Shown one piece after another: positions 53,009-60,383 of a stretch of 64,000 bases of DNA. The notes below the pieces were generated by a model. That model did not search any database and was not told the DNA's origin. It saw only the letters and a list, made by a program, of their open reading frames with translations. Source of the DNA: Gallionellaceae bacterium. GTDB taxonomy: Bacteria; Pseudomonadota; Gammaproteobacteria; Burkholderiales; Gallionellaceae. The position numbers and the translations under genes are program-made. Every line of letters starts with the position of its first letter. Position 1 is the stretch's first letter. Where the stretch lies: NCBI GenBank assembly GCA_030834965.1, contig JAUQWW010000044.1, forward strand, positions 1 to 64,000, written 5' to 3'.

Positions 53009-53037
53009 CACGGCACAGCGTAACACGCTGTGCCGTG
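53009..53037 (+). terminator. Hairpin ending the copper cluster
   Basis: CACGGCACAGCGT and ACGCTGTGCCGTG form a 13-bp perfect stem with a 3-base loop, 8 bases after the Met-rich gene. No T-run follows. Confidence 0.65.
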
Positions 53038-53212
53038 TCCGCTTCCTGGTGTTGGGCGCGTGGCACGCGCAGAGGCGCGATGTTGAGGCGCGCTTTGGCG
53101 AACGCTGGCGCGAGCATGCTGTGCGTACGCCAGAATTCATCCCACAACTCTCACATTTCGGCGCGCAGGGTGGTGATGTGGCCCGGTATGCTGGCCAGCA
53201 TTACAGTTCATC

Positions 53213-54435
53213 TGTAGTAGTCGCGACTTCATCTGACAGTTACCCGATTTGATCGAAGTGACTGTCAGTTCAGATTCAGCTATTCAATGTGGTGATTTTA
53301 TCGTGCCACGCCTCCTTTCCGTCAATTAAAGTTTGCATCGGTGTCCGCCCGCAACACATCTTGCCCTGATGGGTGCGGTCGTTGTTGTAGTCCGCCAGCC
53401 AGTTATCCAGATCAGCTTGTAGCTCTTCGATTGATCTGTATATCTTGCGCCTGAACGCAACCTGATAGAACTCTTGCAGGATGGTCTTGTGGAAGCGTTC
53501 GCAGATGCCGTTGGTCTGCGGGTGGCGCACTTTGGTCTTCGTATGCTCGATGTCATTCAAAGCCAGATACAGCTGATAGTCATGCGATTCCGGCTTGCCA
53601 CAGTACTCCGTACCTCGATCAGTCAGAATTCGGATCAAGCCCATCCCTTGTTCGGCCAAGAACGGCAGCACCTTGTCATTGAGCAGATCGGCAGCGGTGA
53701 TTGGAGTCTTGGTGGTGTAAAGCTTGGCAGCAGCCCACTTGGAATAAGTATCGACGAAGGTTTGTTGATAAATCCTGCCTACGCCTTTGATTGTGCCGAC
53801 GTAGAAGGTGTCCTGGCTGCCGAGATAGCCTGGATGGGCGGTCTCGATTTCGCCGTGGGCCACATCGTCTTCCTGCTTCCTCTCAAGCGCCTGCACCTGT
53901 GCCTCGGTCAGTACTTCACCAGTCTGGGCAACATGCCCCTCCAGTGCAGACAGGCGCTTCTTGAACGATTCCAGGTTGTGCCGCAGCCAAACCGAGCGGA
54001 CTCCAGACGGAGAAACAAAGATGCCGCGTTTGCGCAGTTCGTTGGAGACGCGCACTTGTCCGAAGGCGGGCTGTTCCAACGCAAAGGCGGTGACAGCAGA
54101 TTCCGATGCCTCCTCGACGCGATTCTTGGGATTGGGCTTTCTGCGATTGGCTTCAATCAGTGCATCGACTCCACCGGTTTCAACTGCGGCCTGATAGCGA
54201 TAGAAGGTATCGCGTGAAAAGCCCATCACCTTGCAGGCGCGGGATACGTTGCCAAGTTCAGCGGCCAGATTCAGCAAGCCGACCTTGTGTTTGATGACGT
54301 TCTGTTGAACACTACTCATGGGGTTACTCCTTTGCGCTTACGCGCTTTGGTTGATAAAGATTCGCACCTCTATCAAACCGGGTAACCCCACCCTTTGGCA
54401 AGACCTTACTGTCAGATTAGGTCTGAACTACTACA
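53213..54435. mobile_element. IS481-family insertion sequence
   Basis: The ends begin TGTAGTAG (53213) and end CTACTACA (54435); over 28 bases they match as inverted repeats in most positions (both contain ATCTGACAGT or its complement). TTCATC lies just before the left end and, one base further, after the right end, a 6-bp target duplication. The element has one intact transposase gene. The insertion hit the stop codon of the gene at 54431-55018 without changing its product. Confidence 0.85.
53276..54319 (-). CDS. IS481-family transposase
   Basis: 347 residues. N-terminal helix-turn-helix (VGLLNLAAELGNVSRACKVM, GFSRDTFYRYQAAVETGG), then an integrase-like DDE core: QDTFYVGTIKGVGRIYQQTF with the first Asp region, LIRILTDRGTEYCGKPESHD (second Asp) and TKVRHPQTNGICERFHKTIL (Glu), ending LADYNNDRTHQGKMCCGRTP. 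All typical of IS481. It appears functional. Confidence 0.93.
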   Translation of the reverse strand: MSSVQQNVIKHKVGLLNLAAELGNVSRACKVMGFSRDTFYRYQAAVETGGVDALIEANRRKPNPKNRVEEASESAVTAFALEQPAFGQVRVSNELRKRGIFVSPSGVRSVWLRHNLESFKKRLSALEGHVAQTGEVLTEAQVQALERKQEDDVAHGEIETAHPGYLGSQDTFYVGTIKGVGRIYQQTFVDTYSKWAAAKLYTTKTPITAADLLNDKVLPFLAEQGMGLIRILTDRGTEYCGKPESHDYQLYLALNDIEHTKTKVRHPQTNGICERFHKTILQEFYQVAFRRKIYRSIEELQADLDNWLADYNNDRTHQGKMCCGRTPMQTLIDGKEAWHDKITTLNS

Positions 54436-55018
54436 ATTCATCGCTACGATCAAGAATTTCCAGCCTGAACTGCCATCCTTCAAATGAGCTTAACATGCTG
54501 CCAAATTTCTCCCATGAGATTTCCTGACCATCTACGACAATACTTGGTGCAGGAACACCTTCGGAATAGTCGCACCCAATCCGGCCGCGCACCATCATGT
54601 CGGCAATCCGGAGTCCATGCCCATCACCATCGTCTGCAAGATGTTTTACAGAGAGTGTCTTGCGTATTCTTTTTACCATGCGCCCCAGCAGGTCGAACTG
54701 GTCTTCCTCGGGGTCGCCGATCATCTGGAACTCATAGCCCGCCCGCTGCCCTTCTTGAAGCTCAAAAGCTTCCAGCGTGACCATGGATACCAGCAGGCGT
54801 GTCACAAAATGAAATTGGTGCAATTCTCCATTGCAATCAGAAATCCCGATGGGTTCAAGCCGTGCGCTGTTAAAATTATCCAGGCCGCTAAGCTTCGCCA
54901 CCTCGGTATTGAAGCAGAGGCTGCACAGATCCCTATATTCGTTATCTATGGAACCGAAGTGAGTAACATCGTAGCCCGGCACATCTTTGCCACACCCCTC
55001 GCAATGGACTTGTTGCAT
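54431..55018 (-). CDS. Conserved DUF7713-like protein, stop codon supplied by IS481
   Basis: 195 residues. The N-terminus VHCEGCGKDVPGYDVTHFGS and YRDLCSLCFNTEVAKLSG has two CxxC pairs, probably a zinc site. The remaining sequence (ELHQFHFVTRLLVSMVTLEAFEL, FQMIGDPEEDQFDLLGRM, VVDGQEISWEKFGSML, FEGWQFRLEILDRSDEL) matches, by memory, a widespread uncharacterised family. The last codon and stop (TTG TAG) fall inside the IS481 end; the sequence beyond the IS would give CTG TAA, so the protein is unchanged. Function unknown. Confidence 0.78.
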   Translation of the reverse strand: MQQVHCEGCGKDVPGYDVTHFGSIDNEYRDLCSLCFNTEVAKLSGLDNFNSARLEPIGISDCNGELHQFHFVTRLLVSMVTLEAFELQEGQRAGYEFQMIGDPEEDQFDLLGRMVKRIRKTLSVKHLADDGDGHGLRIADMMVRGRIGCDYSEGVPAPSIVVDGQEISWEKFGSMLSSFEGWQFRLEILDRSDEL

Positions 55019-55028
55019 GTTTATTTCC

Positions 55029-55334
55029 TCAATGGCTAACTAACAATAATGCAATTCTACCGTAGCTTTGTATGCCCACGGCTGCTTTGCGAGCCTCGGT
55101 ATATAGCGGGTTGTTTTCAAACAAGACCACGCGCCCTTGATCGAAATAGTCGGTCATGGTGTCGGTGTCGTTCCGGTAAACGTCCGGAATGACATCGCGC
55201 AGGGCGTGCCCGTAATCCTTCGCGTACAGGGAGACGCACTTGCGGCCATCAGTGCGGTTGTCGAGGCTGTAAAAAATTCGCGCCTTTGTCTTTGTGGTTG
55301 TCTCGGTTACGTTGTGTTTGTTGAACTTGACCAT
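55029..55334 (-). CDS. Plasmid-type conserved small protein
   Basis: 101 residues, soluble. MVKFNKHNVTETTTKTKARIF, then LDNRTDGRKCVSLYAKDYGH and LRDVIPDVYRNDTDTMTDYF. I do not recognise a family name; this style occurs among accessory plasmid proteins next to DUF2958 and radC genes. Its leader (ACAACCACAAAGGCAGG before AAG and the ATG) resembles the leaders of the neighbouring genes. Confidence 0.6.
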   Translation of the reverse strand: MVKFNKHNVTETTTKTKARIFYSLDNRTDGRKCVSLYAKDYGHALRDVIPDVYRNDTDTMTDYFDQGRVVLFENNPLYTEARKAAVGIQSYGRIALLLVSH

Positions 55335-55407
55335 TTCTTACCTGCCTTTGTGGTTGCAAAGTGGTGCCATAACAGCACCCTAATGGGGGGCAGAGCCCCC
55401 GCCTGAC

Positions 55408-55821
55408 TCAGATTGCCGCCAGCTTTTTCGGCGTCCAGTACAAGTCCAGTTCAGCACCGCACTGCAACAGCTCAACGATGGAGATATACCCAAGCTCCCC
55501 GCCGTAGCCAAGATCCGCCAGGCCGAAGGCTTGGCGCTGTTCGGCCTCTACGTCGCGCTCGGTGATGTGCCAATCGCATGAGCCGGTAAAATAATGCAGA
55601 TGCACTACGGCCTGGTTGCCCTGGCCGTCCGTCCCATAGGTCACCGGCATCGAGGAAACAACCTCGGCCAGCTCCACCATCTTGTCGTAGAAAAACTGCT
55701 TTTCGCAGCCGGTGAACAGCTCCCCGAGGACTTTACGCTGAGCCGTGCCAATAAAGCCTTGCAGCTTGTGGAGGGCTTCAATCGCTTGAGTATGGGTTGC
55801 GGCTTGTATGTTTGTGTTCAT
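55408..55821 (-). CDS. DUF2958-like plasmid protein
   Basis: 137 residues from the ATG at 55821, with AAGGAAATC right upstream; the longer frame to 56058 has no comparable signal. Sequence highlights: FIGTAQRKVLGELFTGCEKQ, HLHYFTGSCDWHITERDVE, RQAFGLADLGYGGELGYISI and the end ELDLYWTPKKLAAI. The DWxITExD and ELGYxSxxEL phrases fit DUF2958, a family common on conjugative plasmids near antirestriction genes. Fragments of the same tail lie at 20494 and 59277. Role unknown. Confidence 0.68.
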   Translation of the reverse strand: MNTNIQAATHTQAIEALHKLQGFIGTAQRKVLGELFTGCEKQFFYDKMVELAEVVSSMPVTYGTDGQGNQAVVHLHYFTGSCDWHITERDVEAEQRQAFGLADLGYGGELGYISIVELLQCGAELDLYWTPKKLAAI

Positions 55822-56278
55822 GATTTCCTTTTCTCCGTGTTGTGTTTTCAAAGTGATGCTGTTGTCGAGCTCGCTGCCGCAGGCGGTGTTGCTTTCGGTT
55901 GTGCTGGTTTGTTGATCGCGCATCTGTCTTCTCCTGGTTGTTGTGTAGTGGGTCATGCCGTCGTATCGCTCGCCCGGTATGGCGTTAAGGCGGTCGCGTA
56001 TTTGGGAGGCGGCATAAGGCATGACAGACAAGAGGTGCAGCCGAAGCCGCATGCGCAAGCGACCGCAGGGAGTGCGAACGGGAGAAGGGGCACGCGCAGC
56101 GGCACGGCAGTAGCGTGCCCTCGAAGGCTGGCGTGACTTTTGACTTTAGCCTCCGCGACCGGCAAGCCACAGGCGATGCGAGGGCATGACCCACAAAGAC
56201 CCGGTGAAGGCGCTCAACAAACGGCCTGCAACAACCGATTAAAAAGCCGGTACAGTAAGGGTGGTTGGTTTAAGGCTT

Positions 56279-56406
56279 GGAGCAGGGCGCAGAGCGCCGT
56301 GCGTGCGTTTGGGGATAAGCCCGGCGGCTAAGGGGTTGGCGGATATCCGGAACCCGGCGTAGCGGGAGCAGGGGAGCGGGCAGCCCCTTATTGAGCGTCA
56401 GCCAAG
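56279..56406. repeat. 128-bp direct repeat, copy 1
   Basis: GC-rich sequence starting GGAGCAGGGCGC and ending GAGCGTCAGCCAAG. It recurs at 57527-57654 with only a few differences. It can fold: AAGGGG pairs with CCCCTT, enclosing the palindrome GGATATCC and a CCCG/CGGG hairpin. No protein frame is conserved in it. It lies upstream of the minus-strand DUF2958-like gene. The rest of the 55822-56537 gap has no supported gene. Confidence 0.8.
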
Positions 56407-56537
56407 GGTGACCTAAAAGATGGCCGCCAGGCGTTGCCGTTCTTGCCCGGCTTGCCATTGCAGCAGGCAATGCAGCAGGCAATGCAGAAGAGAGGCGCAA
56501 CCCCCGCCAGCGTCTCCTCGCTGGCGGTAGTCCTGGT

Positions 56538-57164
56538 TCAGATCAGGCCGCGCTCGGCAAAGCTCATGGTCTGATTACCGGCCACAACAAAATGATCCAG
56601 CACGCGCACATCAACCAGTGATAAAGCCTGTTTTAATGCGTCGGTCAGCATGCGATCGGATTGGCTCGGTTCGGTTGCGCCGCTTGGGTGGTTATGGGCG
56701 AATATCACCGCTGCCGCATTGTGTTTTAGTGATGCTTTCACGACTTCACGGGGATAGACGCTGGTCTGTGTCAATGTTCCTTTGAAAAGCTCATCCGCAG
56801 CAATGACACGGTGTTGAGCGTCCAGAAAGATCGCTACAAAGCTTTCATATTCACGGCCTGCAAAGTGCATTTTCAAGTAGTCGCGGACTGCATGCGGTGC
56901 ATTCAATGAAGCGCTGGTCATGATTTCTTCGTTAAGCCAGCGGGTCAGTAATTCACGGGCAACCAGACAAATTTCAGGGGCTTGGTCTTTAAACACTGCA
57001 TTGAGGCTCCCTGCGTAAATTTTCTTGGCTTCTCTCACGCCTAACAGTTTTCCAAGCAATTCGAGGTCTGAGTATTTTTTAACATCGGGTCGGTGAGTCT
57101 CGCGGGGCGCGAAGAGCGCGGTTTGTCTGGTTTGTTTTGCAGATTGATTATTTAGCGTAGTCAT
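56538..57164 (-). CDS. radC: RadC-like JAB/MPN-domain protein
   Basis: 208 residues. The JAMM metalloprotease-like motif is present: a Glu in [17 protein letters not shown], then [19 protein letters not shown] (H-x-H-x10-D). The N-terminal HhH region of chromosomal RadC is reduced, as usual for plasmid RadC proteins. Family function is unsettled (linked to DNA uptake, recombination, antirestriction). Leader GAAAGGAAACATC precedes the ATG. It is bracketed by the 128-bp direct repeats. Confidence 0.88.
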   Translation of the reverse strand: MTTLNNQSAKQTRQTALFAPRETHRPDVKKYSDLELLGKLLGVREAKKIYAGSLNAVFKDQAPEICLVARELLTRWLNEEIMTSASLNAPHAVRDYLKMHFAGREYESFVAIFLDAQHRVIAADELFKGTLTQTSVYPREVVKASLKHNAAAVIFAHNHPSGATEPSQSDRMLTDALKQALSLVDVRVLDHFVVAGNQTMSFAERGLI

Positions 57165-57296
57165 GATGTTTCCTTTCGTTTTGTGGTTGTCATCGGTTCA
57201 GCGTTGCCTCGCCCGAAAGGTGGAAACTGACTGCGCTTTGACGTGGGCAATGGACATGACACAAACGGGGGAGAGGTGCGGCCAGCGCGGAATGGA

Positions 57297-57470
57297 ATGA
57301 GCACTGCCACGGTCGCCCGGACTGTTGGGGCAATTGCGCTCTTGCACGTCTGCAGGCAGTTGAAGCCGGGTGACGCTGAAATGATGATTACAAAACGGAA
57401 GGGGGAATACGCCGAAATGGTTTTCGATCTGGAAAGAAAATGCTTAACAGTTTGTGGATTGCGTTTGTAG
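57297..57470 (+). CDS. Possible 57-residue protein
   Basis: A plus-strand frame from ATG 57297 reads MSTATVARTVGAIALLHVCR, then KRKGEYAEMVFDLERKCLTV. The composition is protein-like, but no clear Shine-Dalgarno is seen and neighbours run the other way. Unrecognised; may be spurious. Confidence 0.28.
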   Translation: MSTATVARTVGAIALLHVCRQLKPGDAEMMITKRKGEYAEMVFDLERKCLTVCGLRL

Positions 57471-57526
57471 TGATGGGGGAAAGAACAGGCTATTCCATCA
57501 TGATCGCCTTTTGATCATGCCGCTGT

Positions 57527-57654
57527 GGAGCAGGGCGCCAAGCGCCGTGCGTGCGTTTGGGGATAAGCCCGGCGGCTAAGGGGTTGGCGGATATCCGGAA
57601 CCCGGCGTAGCGGGAGCAGGGGAGCGGGCAGCCCCTTATTGAGCGTCAGGCAAG
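57527..57654. repeat. 128-bp direct repeat, copy 2
   Basis: Nearly identical to 56279-56406 (changes at GCCAAG versus GCAGAG near the left end and GGCAAG versus GCCAAG at the right end). The start-to-start distance is 1,248 bases. It lies about 360 bases upstream of radC, on radC's 5' side. Confidence 0.8.
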
Positions 57655-57674
57655 TGGTGGCCTGGAAGGTGGCC

Positions 57675-57818
57675 GGAGGCTAGTCGCAAAGCGCCCAGGC
57701 GCCCATGCGCGCGCCTGGAATGGGCATCCCGGTTTTCGTGTCGGCGAAAATGCTCCGGAGTTTGCCTTTGCTATATTGGGTGGTGGGTCGTCCCAGAAAA
57801 CGCACAAAGAATTACGTT
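57675..57818. repeat. Second direct repeat, copy 1, with a Tn3-like end
   Basis: About 140 bases, opening GGAGGCTAGTCGCAAAGCGC and containing CGCGCGCCTGGAATGGGCAT. It ends with GGGTCGTCCCAGAAAACGC (57785-57803), similar to Tn3-family ends. Copy 2 is at 59325-59465. The remaining sequence to 57999 has no supported gene. Confidence 0.72.
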
Positions 57819-57999
57819 GCGTGCAATATAAACAAAAATAAATCGACCGGCACGCTGTGCCTGGCTGAGCGCCTGCGCCGACAGCAGCAACAGGCTTGTA
57901 ACAAACTTCTTCAATTTATTTTCCTCGTTTGAAGAGTGATACCAACGTAGCACCACAAACAGGGAGGGACAGCCCCGCCCAGTGGTGACTTTTCGGGTA

Positions 58000-58452
58000 T
58001 CAGTCATCAGTCCCAAATTCTTTCTTGATTTCTTCCGCCAGTTCGAGAAAGGCTTTATCATTTTCGCCTAGCGTGTGATAGCTGGTCATAAGCTCCAACA
58101 CGATGCCGAAATGGCGCTTGTCCATTCCTGAGATGTCGGACAGATCAACAGGGTATGTGTAGCCGTTGTACAGGCTCAAAATGAAGCGCCGGATTTTCGC
58201 GGCCGTTCCGTAGTCAGCCAGGATAACACCCCGGTGTTTCACGAATGGTGAAACCCACGGGGTTGCCTTAAGCTGCTCGGCCAGCCCCATTGCCGCCGCC
58301 TTCGCCTCTTCAGGTGTGTCGAAATCGTTCACAGTAAAATAGCCGTGTTGCATGCCGTGCTGATGAACAGTAAACATATACGGTTCCAATTCCCCCTCGT
58401 CATTTCTCGTGTTGCCTGTCTTGATTGTGACTTTGTTCGCTTCGTCGCTCAT
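58000..58452 (-). CDS. Unrecognised plasmid protein
   Basis: 150 residues, soluble and acidic. YMFTVHQHGMQHGYFTVNDF, then KHRGVILADYGTAAKIRRFI and DKRHFGIVLELMTSYHTLG. No known family comes to mind. The leader region (CCACTTTACAACTATGAAG, then TTTGGAG and the ATG) resembles leaders of other genes in this row. Stop at 58000. Confidence 0.6.
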   Translation of the reverse strand: MSDEANKVTIKTGNTRNDEGELEPYMFTVHQHGMQHGYFTVNDFDTPEEAKAAAMGLAEQLKATPWVSPFVKHRGVILADYGTAAKIRRFILSLYNGYTYPVDLSDISGMDKRHFGIVLELMTSYHTLGENDKAFLELAEEIKKEFGTDD

Positions 58453-58538
58453 TTAAATCTCCAAATTTCTTCATAGTTGTAAAGTGGTGGCCTGGAAGGC
58501 GGACGGTATCCGTTAAGCATTGCCGGCAGCAAAGCCAG

Positions 58539-58664
58539 TCAATACGCACAGTCTTTCCGCAAATCAGCGTCGTACTGCTTGGCCTTGGTCTTGCCTTTGG
58601 AAATATCCTTGGCTTCTTTCAGGCTTTGCACCAAATCATCAAACAGTGTTTGTTCCATGCTCAT
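58539..58664 (-). CDS. 41-residue protein resembling the start of an HTH antitoxin
   Basis: AAAGGAG precedes the ATG at 58662-58664. It reads MSMEQTLFDDLVQSLKEAKD, then ISKGKTKAKQYDADLRKDCAY and stops. The FDDLVQSLKEAK pattern followed by a basic stretch is how HigA/XRE-type antitoxins associated with RelE toxins begin, but the helix-turn-helix part is missing. It lies directly downstream of a broken RelE-like toxin gene, so it may be a truncated third component. Confidence 0.5.
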   Translation of the reverse strand: MSMEQTLFDDLVQSLKEAKDISKGKTKAKQYDADLRKDCAY

Positions 58665-58701
58665 AGCTCCTTTACAAATTCGCGCAAGATGTTGGTTGTT
58701 G

Positions 58702-58974
58702 TTATCGCTTCATGTCTCGATAAAAATTCTCATGTGCGCCTAGCGAAATCAGCAACAATTCATCGGGACCAACGCTATACGCCAAAAGAATTTATTGCTT
58801 GTTGATTTTGAATTTATAAACACTTACGCCTGACAAATCACCTTTTTTTGCCTCCCCGATGGCGGGCTTGGCAAGTATTTCGCGCACCGCGCCATCAACC
58901 GCCTTTTTATCCTTGTCATGCAGTTTTTTTACTGACCTGGCAAAGGTTGGGGTGGATTTTACTTTCAAAGCCAT
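58702..58974 (-). pseudogene. RelE-type toxin with nonsense mutation
   Basis: From the ATG at 58972-58974 the frame reads MALKVKSTPTFARSVKKLHD, DKKAVDGAVREILAKP, KKGDLSGVSVYKFKINKQ, then TAA at 58792-58794. The same frame continues ILLAYSVGPDELLLISLGAH and ENFYRDMKR to a proper stop at 58702. The phrase LLAYxxxxDELxLxxLGxHENFYRDxKR is the family's C-terminal half, so CAA or CAG became TAA. The toxin is cut at about 60 of 90 residues and should be inactive. Its antitoxin gene upstream is intact. Confidence 0.8.
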
Positions 58975-59195
58975 CACGCACCAAACTTGTAATCAACAGA
59001 CTGTCCGGCTTTCGCCTCTTCAATACCCAGCAGCGTGTCCTGGATGAACTGCAAAGGTAGCTCTGGATTGTCCTCGACAACCTTGCCCAGCCGCGCCCAG
59101 TATTCAATTTGCTTTGGAATTGAACGATGCATGGCAGCGGCGTGGGGTTTTGCCAGATCAATCAACTCATCAGATAATTTCAGTGCAACGGACAT
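58974..59195 (-). CDS. ParD-like antitoxin (partner toxin broken)
   Basis: 73 residues from the ATG at 59195, with AAGGAGAG directly upstream. It resembles ParD-like antitoxins: MSVALKLSDELIDLAKPHAA, MHRSIPKQIEYWARLGKVVE, then PLQFIQDTLLGIEEAK. Its stop overlaps the toxin start (TGATG). It would repress its promoter and could still neutralise related toxins from other replicons. Confidence 0.75.
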   Translation of the reverse strand: MSVALKLSDELIDLAKPHAAAMHRSIPKQIEYWARLGKVVEDNPELPLQFIQDTLLGIEEAKAGQSVDYKFGA

Positions 59196-59276
59196 GGTTC
59201 TCTCCTTAATGAACGAGGGTGTACAATACATATAAAGGCGACCTTTTGAAACCATAACAGGGAGCCAGTCAGGCGT

Positions 59277-59324
59277 TCAGATTTCAAATAGCTTGCGAGG
59301 TTGCCAGTAAAAGTCCAGGTGTCC
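59277..59324 (-). pseudogene. 15-residue C-terminal tail of a DUF2958-like gene
   Basis: The minus strand reads GHLDFYWQPRKLFEI and a stop, the same tail as in 55408 and 20494. It joins the second copy of the direct repeat directly, showing recombination at this point. Confidence 0.55.
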
Positions 59325-59465
59325 GGAGGACAGTCGCGAAGCGCCCAGGTGCCCAGGCGCGCGCCTGGAATGGGCATCCCGGATTTTGCGGGCGCGAAAA
59401 TACCCCGGATTTTGTCTTTGCTCTATTGGATGGATCGTCCAGAAAACGGAATATAAAGCACGTCA
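59325..59465. repeat. Second direct repeat, copy 2, with a Tn3-like end
   Basis: Matches 57675-57818: GGAGGACAGTCGCGAAGCGC at the left and GGATCGTCCAGAAAACGGAA (59432-59451), followed by TATAAAGCACG at the right. The right part matches the terminal repeat I recall for Tn5393/Tn163-type Tn3-family elements closely. No transposase lies near. Confidence 0.72.
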
Positions 59466-59491
59466 GCGATCAGCAAGGGGCGGTGCAGCAA

Positions 59492-59896
59492 TCAGCCGCG
59501 CCCCTTGCTGATCGCAGCACCGCCATAATGTTTGGCAATCATCATGTTCACGCGCTCAAGCAGGTCTGCGCGCTTGATCTTCAAATGCAGATTCCCGTTC
59601 TTGAACGCCTTGGCGCTGAAATATTCACCCGAATATTCGGCGTTTTCCGCGAACGCCCTATTCATTTCGCATGAGAGTTCGCGCGGCTGGTGGCGCTTCC
59701 CGTCCAGCGTCTTGAAGACTCTGTCGATGTCGTTTATCTCATCCTCGCCGCTGCCAAAGCGCAGATGCTTGCCACTCGACCAACGCGCCTCAATCATGCT
59801 GGTCATCACAATTTTTTCGCCTACCTTGAATAAATCGTTCGTCTTGTAATTGCCGGACAGCCTGCGGAACACATTTACAATCCCGTCAGAAAACAT
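59492..59896 (-). CDS. DUF4942-like protein, probably C-terminal part only
   Basis: 134 residues. The segment EINDIDRVFKTLDGKRHQ and EYFSAKAFKNGNLHLKIKRA, then DLLERVNMMIAKHYGG fit the end of DUF4942, which in full proteins covers about 200 residues and often sits next to a methyltransferase domain. The start here (MFSDGIVNVFRRLSG) falls inside the expected domain, so this is likely a truncated but still open gene. It faces away from the Zorya operon. Confidence 0.65.
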   Translation of the reverse strand: MFSDGIVNVFRRLSGNYKTNDLFKVGEKIVMTSMIEARWSSGKHLRFGSGEDEINDIDRVFKTLDGKRHQPRELSCEMNRAFAENAEYSGEYFSAKAFKNGNLHLKIKRADLLERVNMMIAKHYGGAAISKGRG

Positions 59897-60383
59897 CTGT
59901 TATGTAATCCTGTACTTGTGTTGCTCATAGTGTATATTCAGTATTAGCAATTGCATTGACTATACGCAACAGTATCAGTGTGGCGTATTGCTACTCTCTG
60001 CGGGTAATTTTACGCGTTTTCTCAGCCCTATTGGCTGCAGAAGCGGTCACTGGCAATAAAAATTTGGGCTGACGTAAGCGGTCTTTGCCCAATTCACCCT
60101 ATCGACACTTTGGAGACGGTCATTTCGTTTGCTACGAGTGGCTGCTCTTCGGCCAAAGCGGGCGGTGGCGTTCTGAGCAAATCAGGTCTGCTATGCGATG
60201 CATACCAGTCGTTGATTAGAAATACAAGCTGAATAGCCGTTTTTCAAAACGGCGAATTCACACTCACGGCCTATTCAGTCCTGCTTAGGTTGACTAGGCC
60301 GATCAGCCGCCGCTCTGCAACTGTTTTGGGACATCTTAAGCCTCCCGTCATGCTACTATTTGCGACAGGGGAGTCCCATAAGA
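59897..60383. other. Intergenic region upstream of Zorya
   Basis: About 490 bases without a supported gene; it must hold the promoter of the Zorya operon and of the divergent DUF4942-like gene. Partial hairpin GGCCTA...TAGGCC at 60268-60300. No clear promoter consensus was identified. Confidence 0.4.

Noticed and set aside
55953-56194. Minus-strand frames upstream of the DUF2958-like gene
   Set aside because: GC-rich sequence between gene and repeat; no start signals and no conserved features.
56460-56490. Short tandem GCAATGCAGCAG repeats as a possible array
   Set aside because: Only two to three units; not a CRISPR or iteron array.
57771-57914. 47-codon minus-strand frame starting with TTG, with a signal-peptide-like beginning
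   Set aside because: GAGGAAAA lies upstream, but the frame runs into the Tn3-like end of the repeat and looks like a truncated gene start; too weak to list as a gene.
29308-60150. GAGTGGCTGC occurrences (near 29308, 30056, 60138) as a dispersed repeat family
   Set aside because: Shared core is only about ten bases; flanks differ, so chance cannot be excluded.
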